Of a DNA stretch of 64,000 bases, positions 44,125 through 51,843 are shown piece after piece; position 1 is the first letter of the stretch, and each line of letters opens with the position of its first letter. The position numbers and the translations under genes are program-made. The notes under the pieces are model-generated. The model was not told the origin of the DNA, made no database searches, and saw only the letters and a program-made list of their open reading frames with translations. Origin of the DNA: Anaerolineae bacterium (lineage in GTDB: Bacteria; Chloroflexota; Anaerolineae; Aggregatilineales; Phototrophicaceae); contig JALHQT010000001.1 in NCBI GenBank assembly GCA_022841825.1, positions 1,116,001 through 1,180,000 on the forward strand. The letters run 5' to 3'.

Positions 44125-45039
44125 ATGTCCTCCACATCGCTCGACGCCCCGGCGTCACACCGCTTCAGCCGGGAGACGCTCGGCTTCGCCTTCGGTCTTC
44201 TCGGCGTGCTGATCTTCAGCGTCACCCTGCCGGCGACTCGCATCGCCGTCCAGGAACTCGATACGACATTCGTCGGGCTGGGGCGTGCGCTCGTGGCGGC
44301 ATCGCTGGCAGCGCTCGCCCTCCTTATCACCCGTCAGCCGCTGCCGACGCGCAGACAGGTGCTGCGACTGGGTGTGGTAGCGCTCGGTGTCGTGGTTGGC
44401 TTTCCGCTGCTTTCCGCCTGGGCACTGCGCGAGGCCCCCGCTTCACACAGTGCCATCATCAACGGCTTGCTCCCCATGACGACGGCGATCATCGGCGTCA
44501 TTTGGGATGGCGACCGACCTGCGCCGCGCTTTTGGGTGGCGGCAATCATCGGTATGTTGACCGTCGTCGGCTTCGTGCTGATTGAGGGCGAGACCGGGCT
44601 GGTGACCAGCGATCTGGCGATGCTGGGTGCCGTGCTGGTGGGCGGAGTCGGCTATGTCGGAGGCGGGCGAATGGCGCGCGAGCTGGGAAGCTGGCAGACG
44701 ATCTGCTGGGCGCTCGTCATCAGTGCGCCGTTTCTCATCGTCCCGGTCGGCATCAGCGCCGCGCAGCACGGATTACAGGCGTCACCGAATGCCTGGCTGG
44801 GCTTCGCCTATGTCAGCGTCTTTAGCATGTTCCTCGGCTTCTTCGCCTGGTACCACGGGCTGGCGCTGGGAGGCATCGCCCGCGTCGGGCAGGTGCAGCT
44901 CATCCAGGCGCTGCTGACGATCACCTGGTCGGCGCTGCTGCTCGGCGAGGCGATCAGCCCATTAATGCTGGTCGCCGCCGCTATCGTGATCAGCATGATC
45001 GTCATCATCCGCCGGGTGAAGATCGAGAAAAAGCGTTAG
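44125..45039 (+). CDS. EamA/DMT-family transporter
   Basis: The 304-aa membrane protein has ten helices in two EamA repeats. The first begins FGLLGVLIFSVTLPATRIAV and the second LAMLGAVLVGGVGYVGGG. Each ends in a helix of the type LGEAISPLMLVAAAIVI. DMT proteins export amino acids or other metabolites, or take up nucleotide-linked sugars. The substrate is open. ATG 44125 is favoured over GTG 44089, which would add a polar N-terminus. A threonine exporter role would fit the nearby thrC but is only a guess. Confidence 0.85.
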   Translation: MSSTSLDAPASHRFSRETLGFAFGLLGVLIFSVTLPATRIAVQELDTTFVGLGRALVAASLAALALLITRQPLPTRRQVLRLGVVALGVVVGFPLLSAWALREAPASHSAIINGLLPMTTAIIGVIWDGDRPAPRFWVAAIIGMLTVVGFVLIEGETGLVTSDLAMLGAVLVGGVGYVGGGRMARELGSWQTICWALVISAPFLIVPVGISAAQHGLQASPNAWLGFAYVSVFSMFLGFFAWYHGLALGGIARVGQVQLIQALLTITWSALLLGEAISPLMLVAAAIVISMIVIIRRVKIEKKR

Positions 45040-45063
45040 CATCGTTCGCATAGGAAGAAACGC

Positions 45064-45123
45064 GGACGCCCCTCTTGGCGTCCCTACAACCCCATGTCTG
45101 TAGGGACACCATTCATGGTGTCC
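45064..45123. repeat. Composite intergenic hairpin repeat
   Basis: Three interlocked inverted repeats lie in 60 bases: GGACGCC/GGCGTCC (45064-45070 and 45077-45083), GTCCCTACA/TGTAGGGAC (45080-45088 and 45099-45107), and GGACACC/GGTGTCC (45104-45110 and 45117-45123). The last core recurs in the rpoC terminator, and half of it is near 63952. It resembles a dispersed REP-like element and could also terminate the upstream transcript. Confidence 0.6.
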
Positions 45124-45153
45124 GTTCTTGCAGGTTCATAATGAGGAGACAAC

Positions 45154-45588
45154 ATGGATCGCATTCTGACACTGCTCATCGGGCTGCTGGGCGGCATTGC
45201 CGTCGGCATCCAGGGACCCATCGCATCCGCCATGGGGCAGCGTGTGGGTGGCGCATCCGGCAGCTTGATCGTCCACGTCAGCGGCGCAGTCTTCTCGGCG
45301 CTGCTGCTGACATACCGCGGCGGCGAAAACATCGTGGCATGGCGCTCGCTGCCCTGGTACATGCTGCTGTCCGGCGGCTTTGGCTTGCTGCTCTATCTGA
45401 CGCTCAACCACACGATCCCGCGCCTGGGCGCTGCGCCTGCTATCGTGCTTCTGATCGTCGGGCAGCTCACGCTCGGCATGATCGTTGATCATTTCGGATG
45501 GCTGGGGGTCCCGCAGCGCCCGATTGACCTGACGCGCCTGATCGCCGCAGGGCTGTTGTTCCTCGGCGGCTGGCTGATGGTGCGTTAG
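45154..45588 (+). CDS. YdcZ/DUF606-type DMT transporter
   Basis: The 144-aa protein has five hydrophobic helices, starting LTLLIGLLGGIAVGIQGPI, with the later loop TLNHTIPRLGAAPAI. This is the pattern of the short DMT proteins (YdcZ), which work as dimers. ATG 45154 has GAGGAG close ahead. The substrate is unknown. It follows the EamA gene but is separated from it by the hairpin repeat, so it may have its own regulation. Confidence 0.8.
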   Translation: MDRILTLLIGLLGGIAVGIQGPIASAMGQRVGGASGSLIVHVSGAVFSALLLTYRGGENIVAWRSLPWYMLLSGGFGLLLYLTLNHTIPRLGAAPAIVLLIVGQLTLGMIVDHFGWLGVPQRPIDLTRLIAAGLLFLGGWLMVR

Positions 45589-45619
45589 CCCGCGGATGGC
45601 GCGCGACCTGACAGCGAGC

Positions 45620-45653
45620 TTGACAGCACTTTCGGGCAAAAGTGCCCTATACT
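45620..45653 (+). promoter_or_regulatory. Possible promoter with inverted repeat in an over-long spacer
   Basis: TTGACA (45620-45625) and TATACT (45648-45653) are both good boxes but 22 bases apart. The spacer holds GCACTTT-cgggca-AAAGTGC (45626-45645). This could be an activator-dependent promoter or the chance overlap of a hairpin and a -10 box. Confidence 0.35.
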
Positions 45654-45687
45654 GGTGAGACCGATCACAAGCCCGAAGGCGCTTAAC

Positions 45688-46404
45688 ATGACCCGACGCC
45701 CATCACCCAGGACGATGCTCGCCGCGTTACTGGTGACCCTCCTGCTGATCCCCACACTGCCCGCGCTCGCACAGGGCAACCCGACGCCAACGCCCGACGG
45801 AGGCACTGGGCGCGGCGCGGGTCGCACGACAAGCATTGCCCCGTCAGCGACTGACGAGCCTGCCATAGACATGGAAGACTGGATCACCCTGGAAGGCGAC
45901 GGCGTCAGCCTGATGGTCCCGCCGCAGTTTGAGGGCGGGTCGGTCGAGGACATGCTGGAAATTCTCGACAGTGTCGAGGGGTTTCTTGGGGAAGACTTCG
46001 CAGCACTGATCGAGGTTGCGCGCAACAACCCCGAACTCTACAAGTTGTTTGCGATTGCGCCGGAACTGCTGCGCGACGGCGTGCTCACAAACATCAACAT
46101 TACGGGCAGCCCGCTGGGGATGGCACTGCCGATGGAGACGATCCTGGAACTGCTGCCCGCCTCGTTCCCGGACGTGATGGAAATCGTCGAGACGGAGGTA
46201 ATTTCGGTCGGCGACTACGACGAGGTCGGCAGGATCATCCTCGAAATGGAGATGATGGGCTTATCACAGCAGATCGTCATGTATGCCTTCCTGATCGAAG
46301 AAGACCTGTACGCCATCGCCTTCACGACCTCCGTCGACGCCTACAAAGAGCTGGGTCCCGTCTTCGAGCAGATCGCCGCGACGCTTGTGGTGAATGACAA
46401 TTAG
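45688..46404 (+). CDS. Exported protein, unrecognised
   Basis: ATG 45688, with GAAGG 8 bases ahead, opens a 238-aa protein with a signal peptide (residues 1-30, cleavage after ALA) and a short Thr/Pro/Gly linker. A domain of about 170 residues rich in Glu, Leu and Met follows: GDGVSLMVPPQFEGGS at its start and a closing ITFTTSVDAY-like strand. The layout resembles small PsbP/Mog1-type lipid- or protein-binding domains found on bacterial surface proteins. That is a guess from the strand pattern. No catalytic motif is seen. Confidence 0.6.
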   Translation: MTRRPSPRTMLAALLVTLLLIPTLPALAQGNPTPTPDGGTGRGAGRTTSIAPSATDEPAIDMEDWITLEGDGVSLMVPPQFEGGSVEDMLEILDSVEGFLGEDFAALIEVARNNPELYKLFAIAPELLRDGVLTNINITGSPLGMALPMETILELLPASFPDVMEIVETEVISVGDYDEVGRIILEMEMMGLSQQIVMYAFLIEEDLYAIAFTTSVDAYKELGPVFEQIAATLVVNDN

Positions 46405-46494
46405 AGACAGCGCCGCCGGGCTGCGCTTGCTCGGCGGCAGAGGGATGGTGGACTAGCCTGCGCATCGCGCTTGAATGCGACGCATCGTCATCTC

Positions 46495-47451
46495 TTAGTA
46501 GCGCGCGCCCGCTGCTGCGCCCGGCGGCAAGAGTGCATCGATGCGCGCCAGCTCATGCGCTGTGAGGGTGATATCGGCGGCGGCGGCGTTTTCTTCGAGA
46601 TACTTCACGCGCTTGGTGCCAGGGATCGGCAGCATATCCTCGCCCTGCGCCAGCACCCACGCCAATGCTAACTGTGCGGGTGTGCAGCCTTTTTCCGCTG
46701 CCAATGCCTTGATGTGCGCGACAAGCTCGAGGTTTTTCACAAAGTTCTCACCCTGGAAGCGTGGTGCAATCCGGCGGAAGTCGTTGGGTGCAAAGTCGTC
46801 CGGCGACGTGATCTGCCCCGTCAGGAAGCCGCGACCGAGCGGGCTGTACGGCACGAAGGCGATATCGAGTTCGCGGCAGGTTGGCAAAATCTCCGCCTCG
46901 ACATCACGATCCCACAGTGAGTACTCCGTTTGCAGCGCGGCAATCGGATGCACTGCCTGCGCCTTGCGGATATTGGCGGGCGACGCCTCTGACAAGCCGA
47001 GGAAGCGCACTTTGCCTTGCTGTACCAGCTCCGCCATCGCGCCGACCGTCTCCTCAATCGGCACGCTCGCATCGACGCGATGTTGGTAGTAAAGATCGAT
47101 GACTTCGACGCCGAGACGCTTCAGGCTTGCGTCGGCACAGGCGCGCACATACTCCGGCTTGCCGCTGACGCCCAGGAAGCTGCCATCCGCGCCGCGCACA
47201 CTACCGAACTTGGTCGCCAGGAATGCCTTGTCACGGCGGTCGTGGATCGCTTTGCCGATCAGTTCTTCGTTGCGTCCAACGCCGTACATATCGGCGGTGT
47301 CGAGGAAGTTGATGCCCAGCTCAAGCGCGCGGTGGATCGTCGCAATCGACTCCGCCTCGTCGGCGTCACCATAAAACTCGGACATGCCCATGCAGCCCAA
47401 ACCGATGGCAGAGATCATCACTCCGCTTGAACCGAGTCGTCGTTGATACAT
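46495..47451 (-). CDS. Aldo/keto reductase
   Basis: The 318-aa NADPH-dependent reductase has the tetrad in context: Asp in [10 protein letters not shown], Tyr a few residues on, Lys in ATKFG and His in YYQHRVD. The coenzyme loop is [11 protein letters not shown]. The order and the start [20 protein letters not shown] place it with the YhdN/AKR13-like group that handles aldehydes and ketones. It overlaps the merR gene by 34 bases and is in the same transcript, so the two probably form an aldehyde or electrophile response pair. Confidence 0.9.
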   Translation of the reverse strand: MYQRRLGSSGVMISAIGLGCMGMSEFYGDADEAESIATIHRALELGINFLDTADMYGVGRNEELIGKAIHDRRDKAFLATKFGSVRGADGSFLGVSGKPEYVRACADASLKRLGVEVIDLYYQHRVDASVPIEETVGAMAELVQQGKVRFLGLSEASPANIRKAQAVHPIAALQTEYSLWDRDVEAEILPTCRELDIAFVPYSPLGRGFLTGQITSPDDFAPNDFRRIAPRFQGENFVKNLELVAHIKALAAEKGCTPAQLALAWVLAQGEDMLPIPGTKRVKYLEENAAAADITLTAHELARIDALLPPGAAAGARY

Positions 47452-47822
47452 GCGTGTAACTCCTGATAACTCTCGATCTTCCTATCGATCACAGCCAGAC
47501 TATCCAACAACACCTGGATGCGCGCCAGCACAAGCTGCTTGTGATCGAGCAGCAGGCGCAGCCGCTCGCCCTCGTTGCCTTCACCCGCGCGGATGAGCGC
47601 GGCGTACTCCTTCATCTGCTCGATGGGCATCCCGGTCGCCCGCAGCTTGATCAGGAATTGCAGCAGCCGCAGATGATCCGGCGCATAGCGGCGGTGTCCG
47701 TTTGGCGCGCGGTCGACCGGCAGCAGCAGGCCGACGCGCTCGTAATAGCGCAGCGTATGCTCGCTGAGTCCGGTCTGTTCCGCTGCCTGCTGGATCGTGA
47801 GGAGGTCTGGGTGTGTGATCAT
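47418..47822 (-). CDS. MerR-family regulator
   Basis: The 134-aa regulator has the winged helix at its N-terminus ([20 protein letters not shown]) and a dimer coiled coil at about 80-118. There is no metal-binding Cys set, so it belongs with NmlR/AdhR-like members that answer carbonyl or oxidative signals. ATG 47822 is 6 bases from the -10 box of a MerR-type promoter, so its message would be leaderless. It most likely controls itself and the aldo/keto reductase behind it. Confidence 0.9.
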   Translation of the reverse strand: MITHPDLLTIQQAAEQTGLSEHTLRYYERVGLLLPVDRAPNGHRRYAPDHLRLLQFLIKLRATGMPIEQMKEYAALIRAGEGNEGERLRLLLDHKQLVLARIQVLLDSLAVIDRKIESYQELHACINDDSVQAE

Positions 47823-47828
47823 GATTGC

Positions 47829-47859
47829 ACTCTACAACTTCGAGTCGACTCTAAGTCAA
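47829..47859 (-). promoter_or_regulatory. MerR-type promoter/operator (19-base spacer)
   Basis: On the minus strand TTGACT (47859-47854) and TAGAGT (47834-47829) are 19 bases apart, the stretched spacing that MerR activators need. The spacer holds the near-perfect palindrome CTTAGAGTCGACTCGAAG. The predicted start is at or within a base or two of the merR ATG. Confidence 0.82.
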
Positions 47860-47922
47860 GCGTGGAGAGATGAGAGGAAGATAAGCAGCGTTTCTTTGAA
47901 TGGCAGAGTGATGCGACCCGAA

Positions 47923-48399
47923 CTAAACACCCCGCTTCGCCAAATACCCATCGAGCGCCGCGCGGCTCTGCTTCTGCACCGCCGCCTGGAAGGGTGGCAG
48001 CCAACCGAGCAGCGCGCCGCTCAGTCCCAGCGCCTGCCCCGCCCAACGATGAAAGTCGAACGTGTCACGATGCTCGACGATGAGTCCGTCGCGAAAGCGA
48101 AAAGCAGCATGGATCTTGTTGTGGACGGGGCGCTTGCTGCGCGAGAACGTGTAGCGCGCTTCCCAGTCGGCACTGCCCGTCGTCGCATCCGCCTGGACGT
48201 TGGCGAACGTGACCTGCAAGTCCGCACCCCGCTCGCAGAGCATCGCCCACATGCCCGCGACTTCCTCGCCGCGCAGCCCGACAAATACCGGGTCGCTGAA
48301 CTGTGCATCAGAGTGATAGCACGCTGCCATGCGGGCAGCGTCACGCGCTTGAAACGCGGTATAGAGCTGGGTGATCAACTGGGCACGATCGGCGGTCAT
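47923..48399 (-). CDS. NTF2-like/SnoaL-type protein
   Basis: ATG 48399 (AAAGGCAG ahead) gives 158 aa. It shows the NTF2-like cone fold: TQLYTAFQARDAARMAACYHSDAQFSDP split into the usual first helix and HSDAQFSDPVF strand, then IHAAFRFRDGLIVEHRDTFD. Members are hydrolases, isomerases or binding proteins, and the sequence does not say which. The gene is the farthest upstream of three minus-strand genes and separate from merR by about 100 bases, which contain the merR promoter. Confidence 0.78.
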   Translation of the reverse strand: MTADRAQLITQLYTAFQARDAARMAACYHSDAQFSDPVFVGLRGEEVAGMWAMLCERGADLQVTFANVQADATTGSADWEARYTFSRSKRPVHNKIHAAFRFRDGLIVEHRDTFDFHRWAGQALGLSGALLGWLPPFQAAVQKQSRAALDGYLAKRGV

Positions 48400-48562
48400 C
48401 GTGGTCTGCCTTTTGGTGTCAGCCAAAGGCGCTTACTGTAACGCATAACAGCGCGCACGCCGACGGGGCGCGAATTAGATAAGGGCGTTTGATGACTGCG
48501 CCACTCGCAATCAAACTTACTTCATAAGACAGCAAGCAGGTGATCTACAAAAGGCAGGAACA

Positions 48563-50623
48563 CTATGTTGATGTAATTTTCAAAAAAGTCTCAGCCACAT
48601 ATTTCTGGTGTTCAGACAACGTGCCGGCATTCAGAAGTTCGGTGACTGATATGCGAAGCTCATTCTGATCAAACCACTGCCAAAGAGATTCATTAACCCT
48701 GGCAACAACTGTGCCTCTGAATACTACGAACCCGTCAACAAAATCTAGAATCTTCGGTCTGCCTTCTAGCGCTTTACGTACCCAAGATTTAGCAGCCATC
48801 TTGTCAATCTTTCCCCAAGCATGGAGCAAAATACGAAATCTATTACTAGAAGAATCTGATAGTGCTTCCAACGCATTATTGATTTTTGCCACCACTATTG
48901 GTTGTAGAGCCAAAACATCTTCGAGACGAAGAACTTCAGCTCCTTCTGAGCTGAGGTGATTACTTTCATAAAAGAGTCCTTGACGAGATCCGAGCCATAG
49001 AAACAAGTGTGAGCACAATTCTATAGCGGCTGATTCCGGAATTAAACGTACCAGTACGCTTGCCCGTTCTTCTATTGGGATTCTGATCATCCAGGACGCA
49101 ATTACTTCAATAAGTTCACCACCGATTGGCTCAAGGTATCCAGGTCTGCTGTTATGAGCGTCGTCAAGAGCGATTACTCTGTCACCAATCTCCAGCATCG
49201 TAGCAATTAAGACTTCTGCCTGCATGGCAGTGGTTTGATCAAGTATTTCTGGGAATCGCTTCAAGACTTTTCTAGTCTTGTCCGGACTGAAGTCAACCGC
49301 CTGCTCAAACGCCTTACGAAACTCGTGAGAACTTGTCGCGGCATTCAGCAGGTTCAGCATTTCGGTACGAGAGACATCATTAGATGAAAAAGAAAAGCGA
49401 AAATAGACATCGAACACTACGGGGCTACTTACACGAAGTTCTTTACGCATCAAAGTCGCGTCATAGGTCCGAAACATCGGCGATTGATGGTACAGTGCTG
49501 GAAATAGCTCTGTTACGAGTTCTCGTACACTCTGTGTTTCACCCTCCAACAGTTGCTTTACATTATTCCCGATTTCGTCTGACGCTATCCCGCTAGTGAA
49601 AATTGTTCTGTTTCTACGCACTATGTCATACAAAGTAGGCCGAAATACTCGCAATGCCTCAATTGCAATGAAGTCCGCAGCATCTACCTCGCCAGCAACT
49701 GCTGGATAGGTGACAGAAATTGTATTGATCAGTCGAAATATGTCTCGCGGCGTCGTAAACAGTGCCTGAATTGTAAGTAAGAAGCCTCGTTCAGCCATGA
49801 AGTCAACTCGATACAGTCGCGAAGGAATTTCGCCAACAAGAGACTCAACCCTCTCAAGAAACAAGGCGCGAAGGACTTGTGCAGATATGGATGGCACTTC
49901 AAAGCTGACTTGCACAATCTTTTCAAGAAAAGCATCGCCTCGTGAGTTGTATTCGCTCGATAACGCCTCGGCAACGACATCCCGATCAAAAGCAAGCAGG
50001 TAAATCGTATTTGGGAAGTCGGCAACTGCCTTGATCAGAGCAAATAACTGTCGAATCTCCTCGGCACTTAGTCTGTCAATATCATCAATTACGATTAGTA
50101 CACGCCTCTTTTTCCGCGTTAGGATGCGCGATATATCTTGCTTGACCTTGATCACGTCCCTGGTGTCCAGATTTGGTATCCAACTACCGGCTACCTTCGC
50201 AATCCCAGAGCTTGGTACCGGAGATTCGGCAACTAGCTGCCCTAAGGTTCGAACCGATCTCGTAAGTGCCTTAACACCCTTCCCGAACTTGGATGCAAAA
50301 CGGCTGTATAGCTGATCAAAAAAATGTCGCGCTAAGTTTTCCTGACCAGTGAACCACCAAGGATTAAATCGGATTACCAAGGGTCTCTTATCTTGGTCCT
50401 TGCTCTTGAGATAATGCAGCACAAATTCAATGAGTGTGGACTTACCGGAACCCCAAGCACCATAGAGAGCTACGACAAACCCATCGTCTGGAGACATTTC
50501 GATAATGCTGTCGGCAAGTGCAGATGCAAATCTAGAGTGGTTCAACCGATCGTCGGAGGGATGGGTTAAGGGTTTATCAGAAAACAGCTTGTTACGATTG
50601 GTCGCATTCTCTTCAACGGACAT
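48563..50623 (-). CDS. KAP-family P-loop NTPase, AT-rich and probably acquired
   Basis: ATG 50623 with GAGGAC 8 bases ahead gives 686 aa. Walker A GAWGSGKST is at about 55-63, the KAP hallmark RFNPWWFTGQENL at 85-97 and Walker B VLIVIDDIDRLS at 175-186. FDRDVVAEAL and a sensor region TTPRDIFRLIN follow. The remaining 350 residues are helical and unnamed. No membrane helix is evident, unlike in many KAP proteins. Base and codon use (many AGA, ATA, TTA) differ sharply from the GC-rich genes on both sides, a sign of transfer. KAP NTPases are often linked to phage conflict or membrane signalling. That role here is inference. Confidence 0.85.
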   Translation of the reverse strand: MSVEENATNRNKLFSDKPLTHPSDDRLNHSRFASALADSIIEMSPDDGFVVALYGAWGSGKSTLIEFVLHYLKSKDQDKRPLVIRFNPWWFTGQENLARHFFDQLYSRFASKFGKGVKALTRSVRTLGQLVAESPVPSSGIAKVAGSWIPNLDTRDVIKVKQDISRILTRKKRRVLIVIDDIDRLSAEEIRQLFALIKAVADFPNTIYLLAFDRDVVAEALSSEYNSRGDAFLEKIVQVSFEVPSISAQVLRALFLERVESLVGEIPSRLYRVDFMAERGFLLTIQALFTTPRDIFRLINTISVTYPAVAGEVDAADFIAIEALRVFRPTLYDIVRRNRTIFTSGIASDEIGNNVKQLLEGETQSVRELVTELFPALYHQSPMFRTYDATLMRKELRVSSPVVFDVYFRFSFSSNDVSRTEMLNLLNAATSSHEFRKAFEQAVDFSPDKTRKVLKRFPEILDQTTAMQAEVLIATMLEIGDRVIALDDAHNSRPGYLEPIGGELIEVIASWMIRIPIEERASVLVRLIPESAAIELCSHLFLWLGSRQGLFYESNHLSSEGAEVLRLEDVLALQPIVVAKINNALEALSDSSSNRFRILLHAWGKIDKMAAKSWVRKALEGRPKILDFVDGFVVFRGTVVARVNESLWQWFDQNELRISVTELLNAGTLSEHQKYVAETFLKITST

Positions 50624-50668
50624 CGGCTTATGTCCTCGTACTGAGTTGACTATATACTTTAAAGGCTG

Positions 50669-50692
50669 GTGAGCTGGTGCAACCCAGCTCAC
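50669..50692 (-). terminator. Hairpin between the carbamoyltransferase and KAP genes
   Basis: GTGAGCTGG (50669-50677) pairs with CCAGCTCAC (50684-50692) around a 6-base loop. It lies 16 bases after the carbamoyltransferase stop on the minus strand. There is no strong T run, so termination is probable but not sure. Confidence 0.45.
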
Positions 50693-50708
50693 GCTCCAAC
50701 CTTACTCT

Positions 50709-51692
50709 CTACCGCATCGTGAGCGCCATCGCCGCCTTTTGGACGTGCAGGCGGTTCTCCGCTTCGTCGTAGACGATGCTCTGCGGACCGTCGATCACCT
50801 CGTCCGTCACCTCGATGTTGCGGTCGGCGGGCAGGCAGTGCATATACACGGCATGCTCGTTCGCCAGCGCCATCCGGCGGCTGTCGGTGATCCAGTCGGT
50901 GTATTTCTTGCCAATCAGCGAACTCTCGTTCTTGTCCTCGGTCGTCATCCAGCAGCCCCAGCTCTTCGGGTAGACGATGTCCGCGCCCTTGAAGCCTTCG
51001 TCAAAGTCGTGCAGCACCTCGAACGAGCCGCCGCTGCGCTTGGCATTCTCCGCCGACTGCCCCACGATGTCCGGCATCAGCGCGAACTCCGGCGGGTGCG
51101 TCAGGCGCACGTTCATGCCGAAGCGCGTCATCATCAGGATCAGGCTCTGCGGCACGCTCAACGGCTTCTGATACGAGCTGGCATAGGCATAGCTGACGTT
51201 GATCGTCTTGCCGCGCAGGTCGCGCCCAAAGCGCTCCTGGATCGTCATCAGGTCTGCCAGGATCTGGAAGGGGTGGAAAACATCGCACTGCATGTTCAGC
51301 ACCGGCACGCGGCTGGCGGCTGCCACCTCGCGGATGTACCGGTTGCCGAAGTTCCAATCGCACTGGCGAATGGCGATGCCGTCGGTGTAGCGCCCAATGA
51401 TCTCGCCGATCTCCTTCGCCGTATCGCCATGCGAAATCTGCGTCGTCTCGCTGTCGATGAACATGGCATGCCCGCCCAACTGTGCCATGCCCGCTTCAAA
51501 GCTGGCGCGCGTGCGCGTGCTGGTGAAGAAGAACAGCATTCCCAGCACCTTATCGCGCAGCGTGGCGTGGGATTCCCCCATCGCGCGCTTGCGCTTCAGG
51601 TCCCATGCCACGTCCAGCAGCGTATCAATCTCGTCTCGCGTCCATTCCAGTTCCGGGGCGATGCTGTCGCGCCCGCGCAAATCGGTCTGCAT
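50709..51692 (-). CDS. Carbamoyltransferase, knotted YgeW/N-acetylornithine type
   Basis: The 327-aa enzyme has the carbamoyl-phosphate loop FTSTRTRASFE, HPFQILADLMTIQER and MHCLPADR. The stretch SSYQKPLSVPQS, a Pro-rich loop before the second domain, is typical of knotted members such as YgeW and N-acetyl- or N-succinylornithine transcarbamylases rather than OTC. It is followed by IVYPKSWGCW. The amino acceptor cannot be fixed. Roles in arginine synthesis or in purine breakdown (YgeW with carbamate kinase) are both possible. Carbamate kinase is encoded at 38880. ATG 51692 is the start. Confidence 0.82.
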   Translation of the reverse strand: MQTDLRGRDSIAPELEWTRDEIDTLLDVAWDLKRKRAMGESHATLRDKVLGMLFFFTSTRTRASFEAGMAQLGGHAMFIDSETTQISHGDTAKEIGEIIGRYTDGIAIRQCDWNFGNRYIREVAAASRVPVLNMQCDVFHPFQILADLMTIQERFGRDLRGKTINVSYAYASSYQKPLSVPQSLILMMTRFGMNVRLTHPPEFALMPDIVGQSAENAKRSGGSFEVLHDFDEGFKGADIVYPKSWGCWMTTEDKNESSLIGKKYTDWITDSRRMALANEHAVYMHCLPADRNIEVTDEVIDGPQSIVYDEAENRLHVQKAAMALTMR

Positions 51693-51802
51693 GATCGGTC
51701 AAGCTCCTCAGAGGTTGATGAATGCGGGCGATCTTACCTGTTTTTGCCGCCACTGTCAGCATAGATCTGCGGCAAGGCGACCGTGATCGGCAGCCTGCAC
51801 CC

Positions 51803-51831
51803 GTGGTGGATGCCTAAAGGGCACCCACTAC
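51803..51831 (-). terminator. Probable terminator after the alpha/beta hydrolase gene
   Basis: GTGGTGGATGCC (51803-51814) and GGGCACCCACTAC (51819-51831) form an 11-12 base stem with one mismatch and one wobble around a short TAAA loop. It lies 13 bases after the hydrolase stop on the minus strand. No T run is evident. Confidence 0.4.
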
Positions 51832-51843
51832 AGGTTGATGCCG

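Noticed and set aside
46412-46438. GCCGCCG/CGGCGGC stem between convergent genes
   Set aside because: Large loop, no T run, and common in GC-rich sequence.
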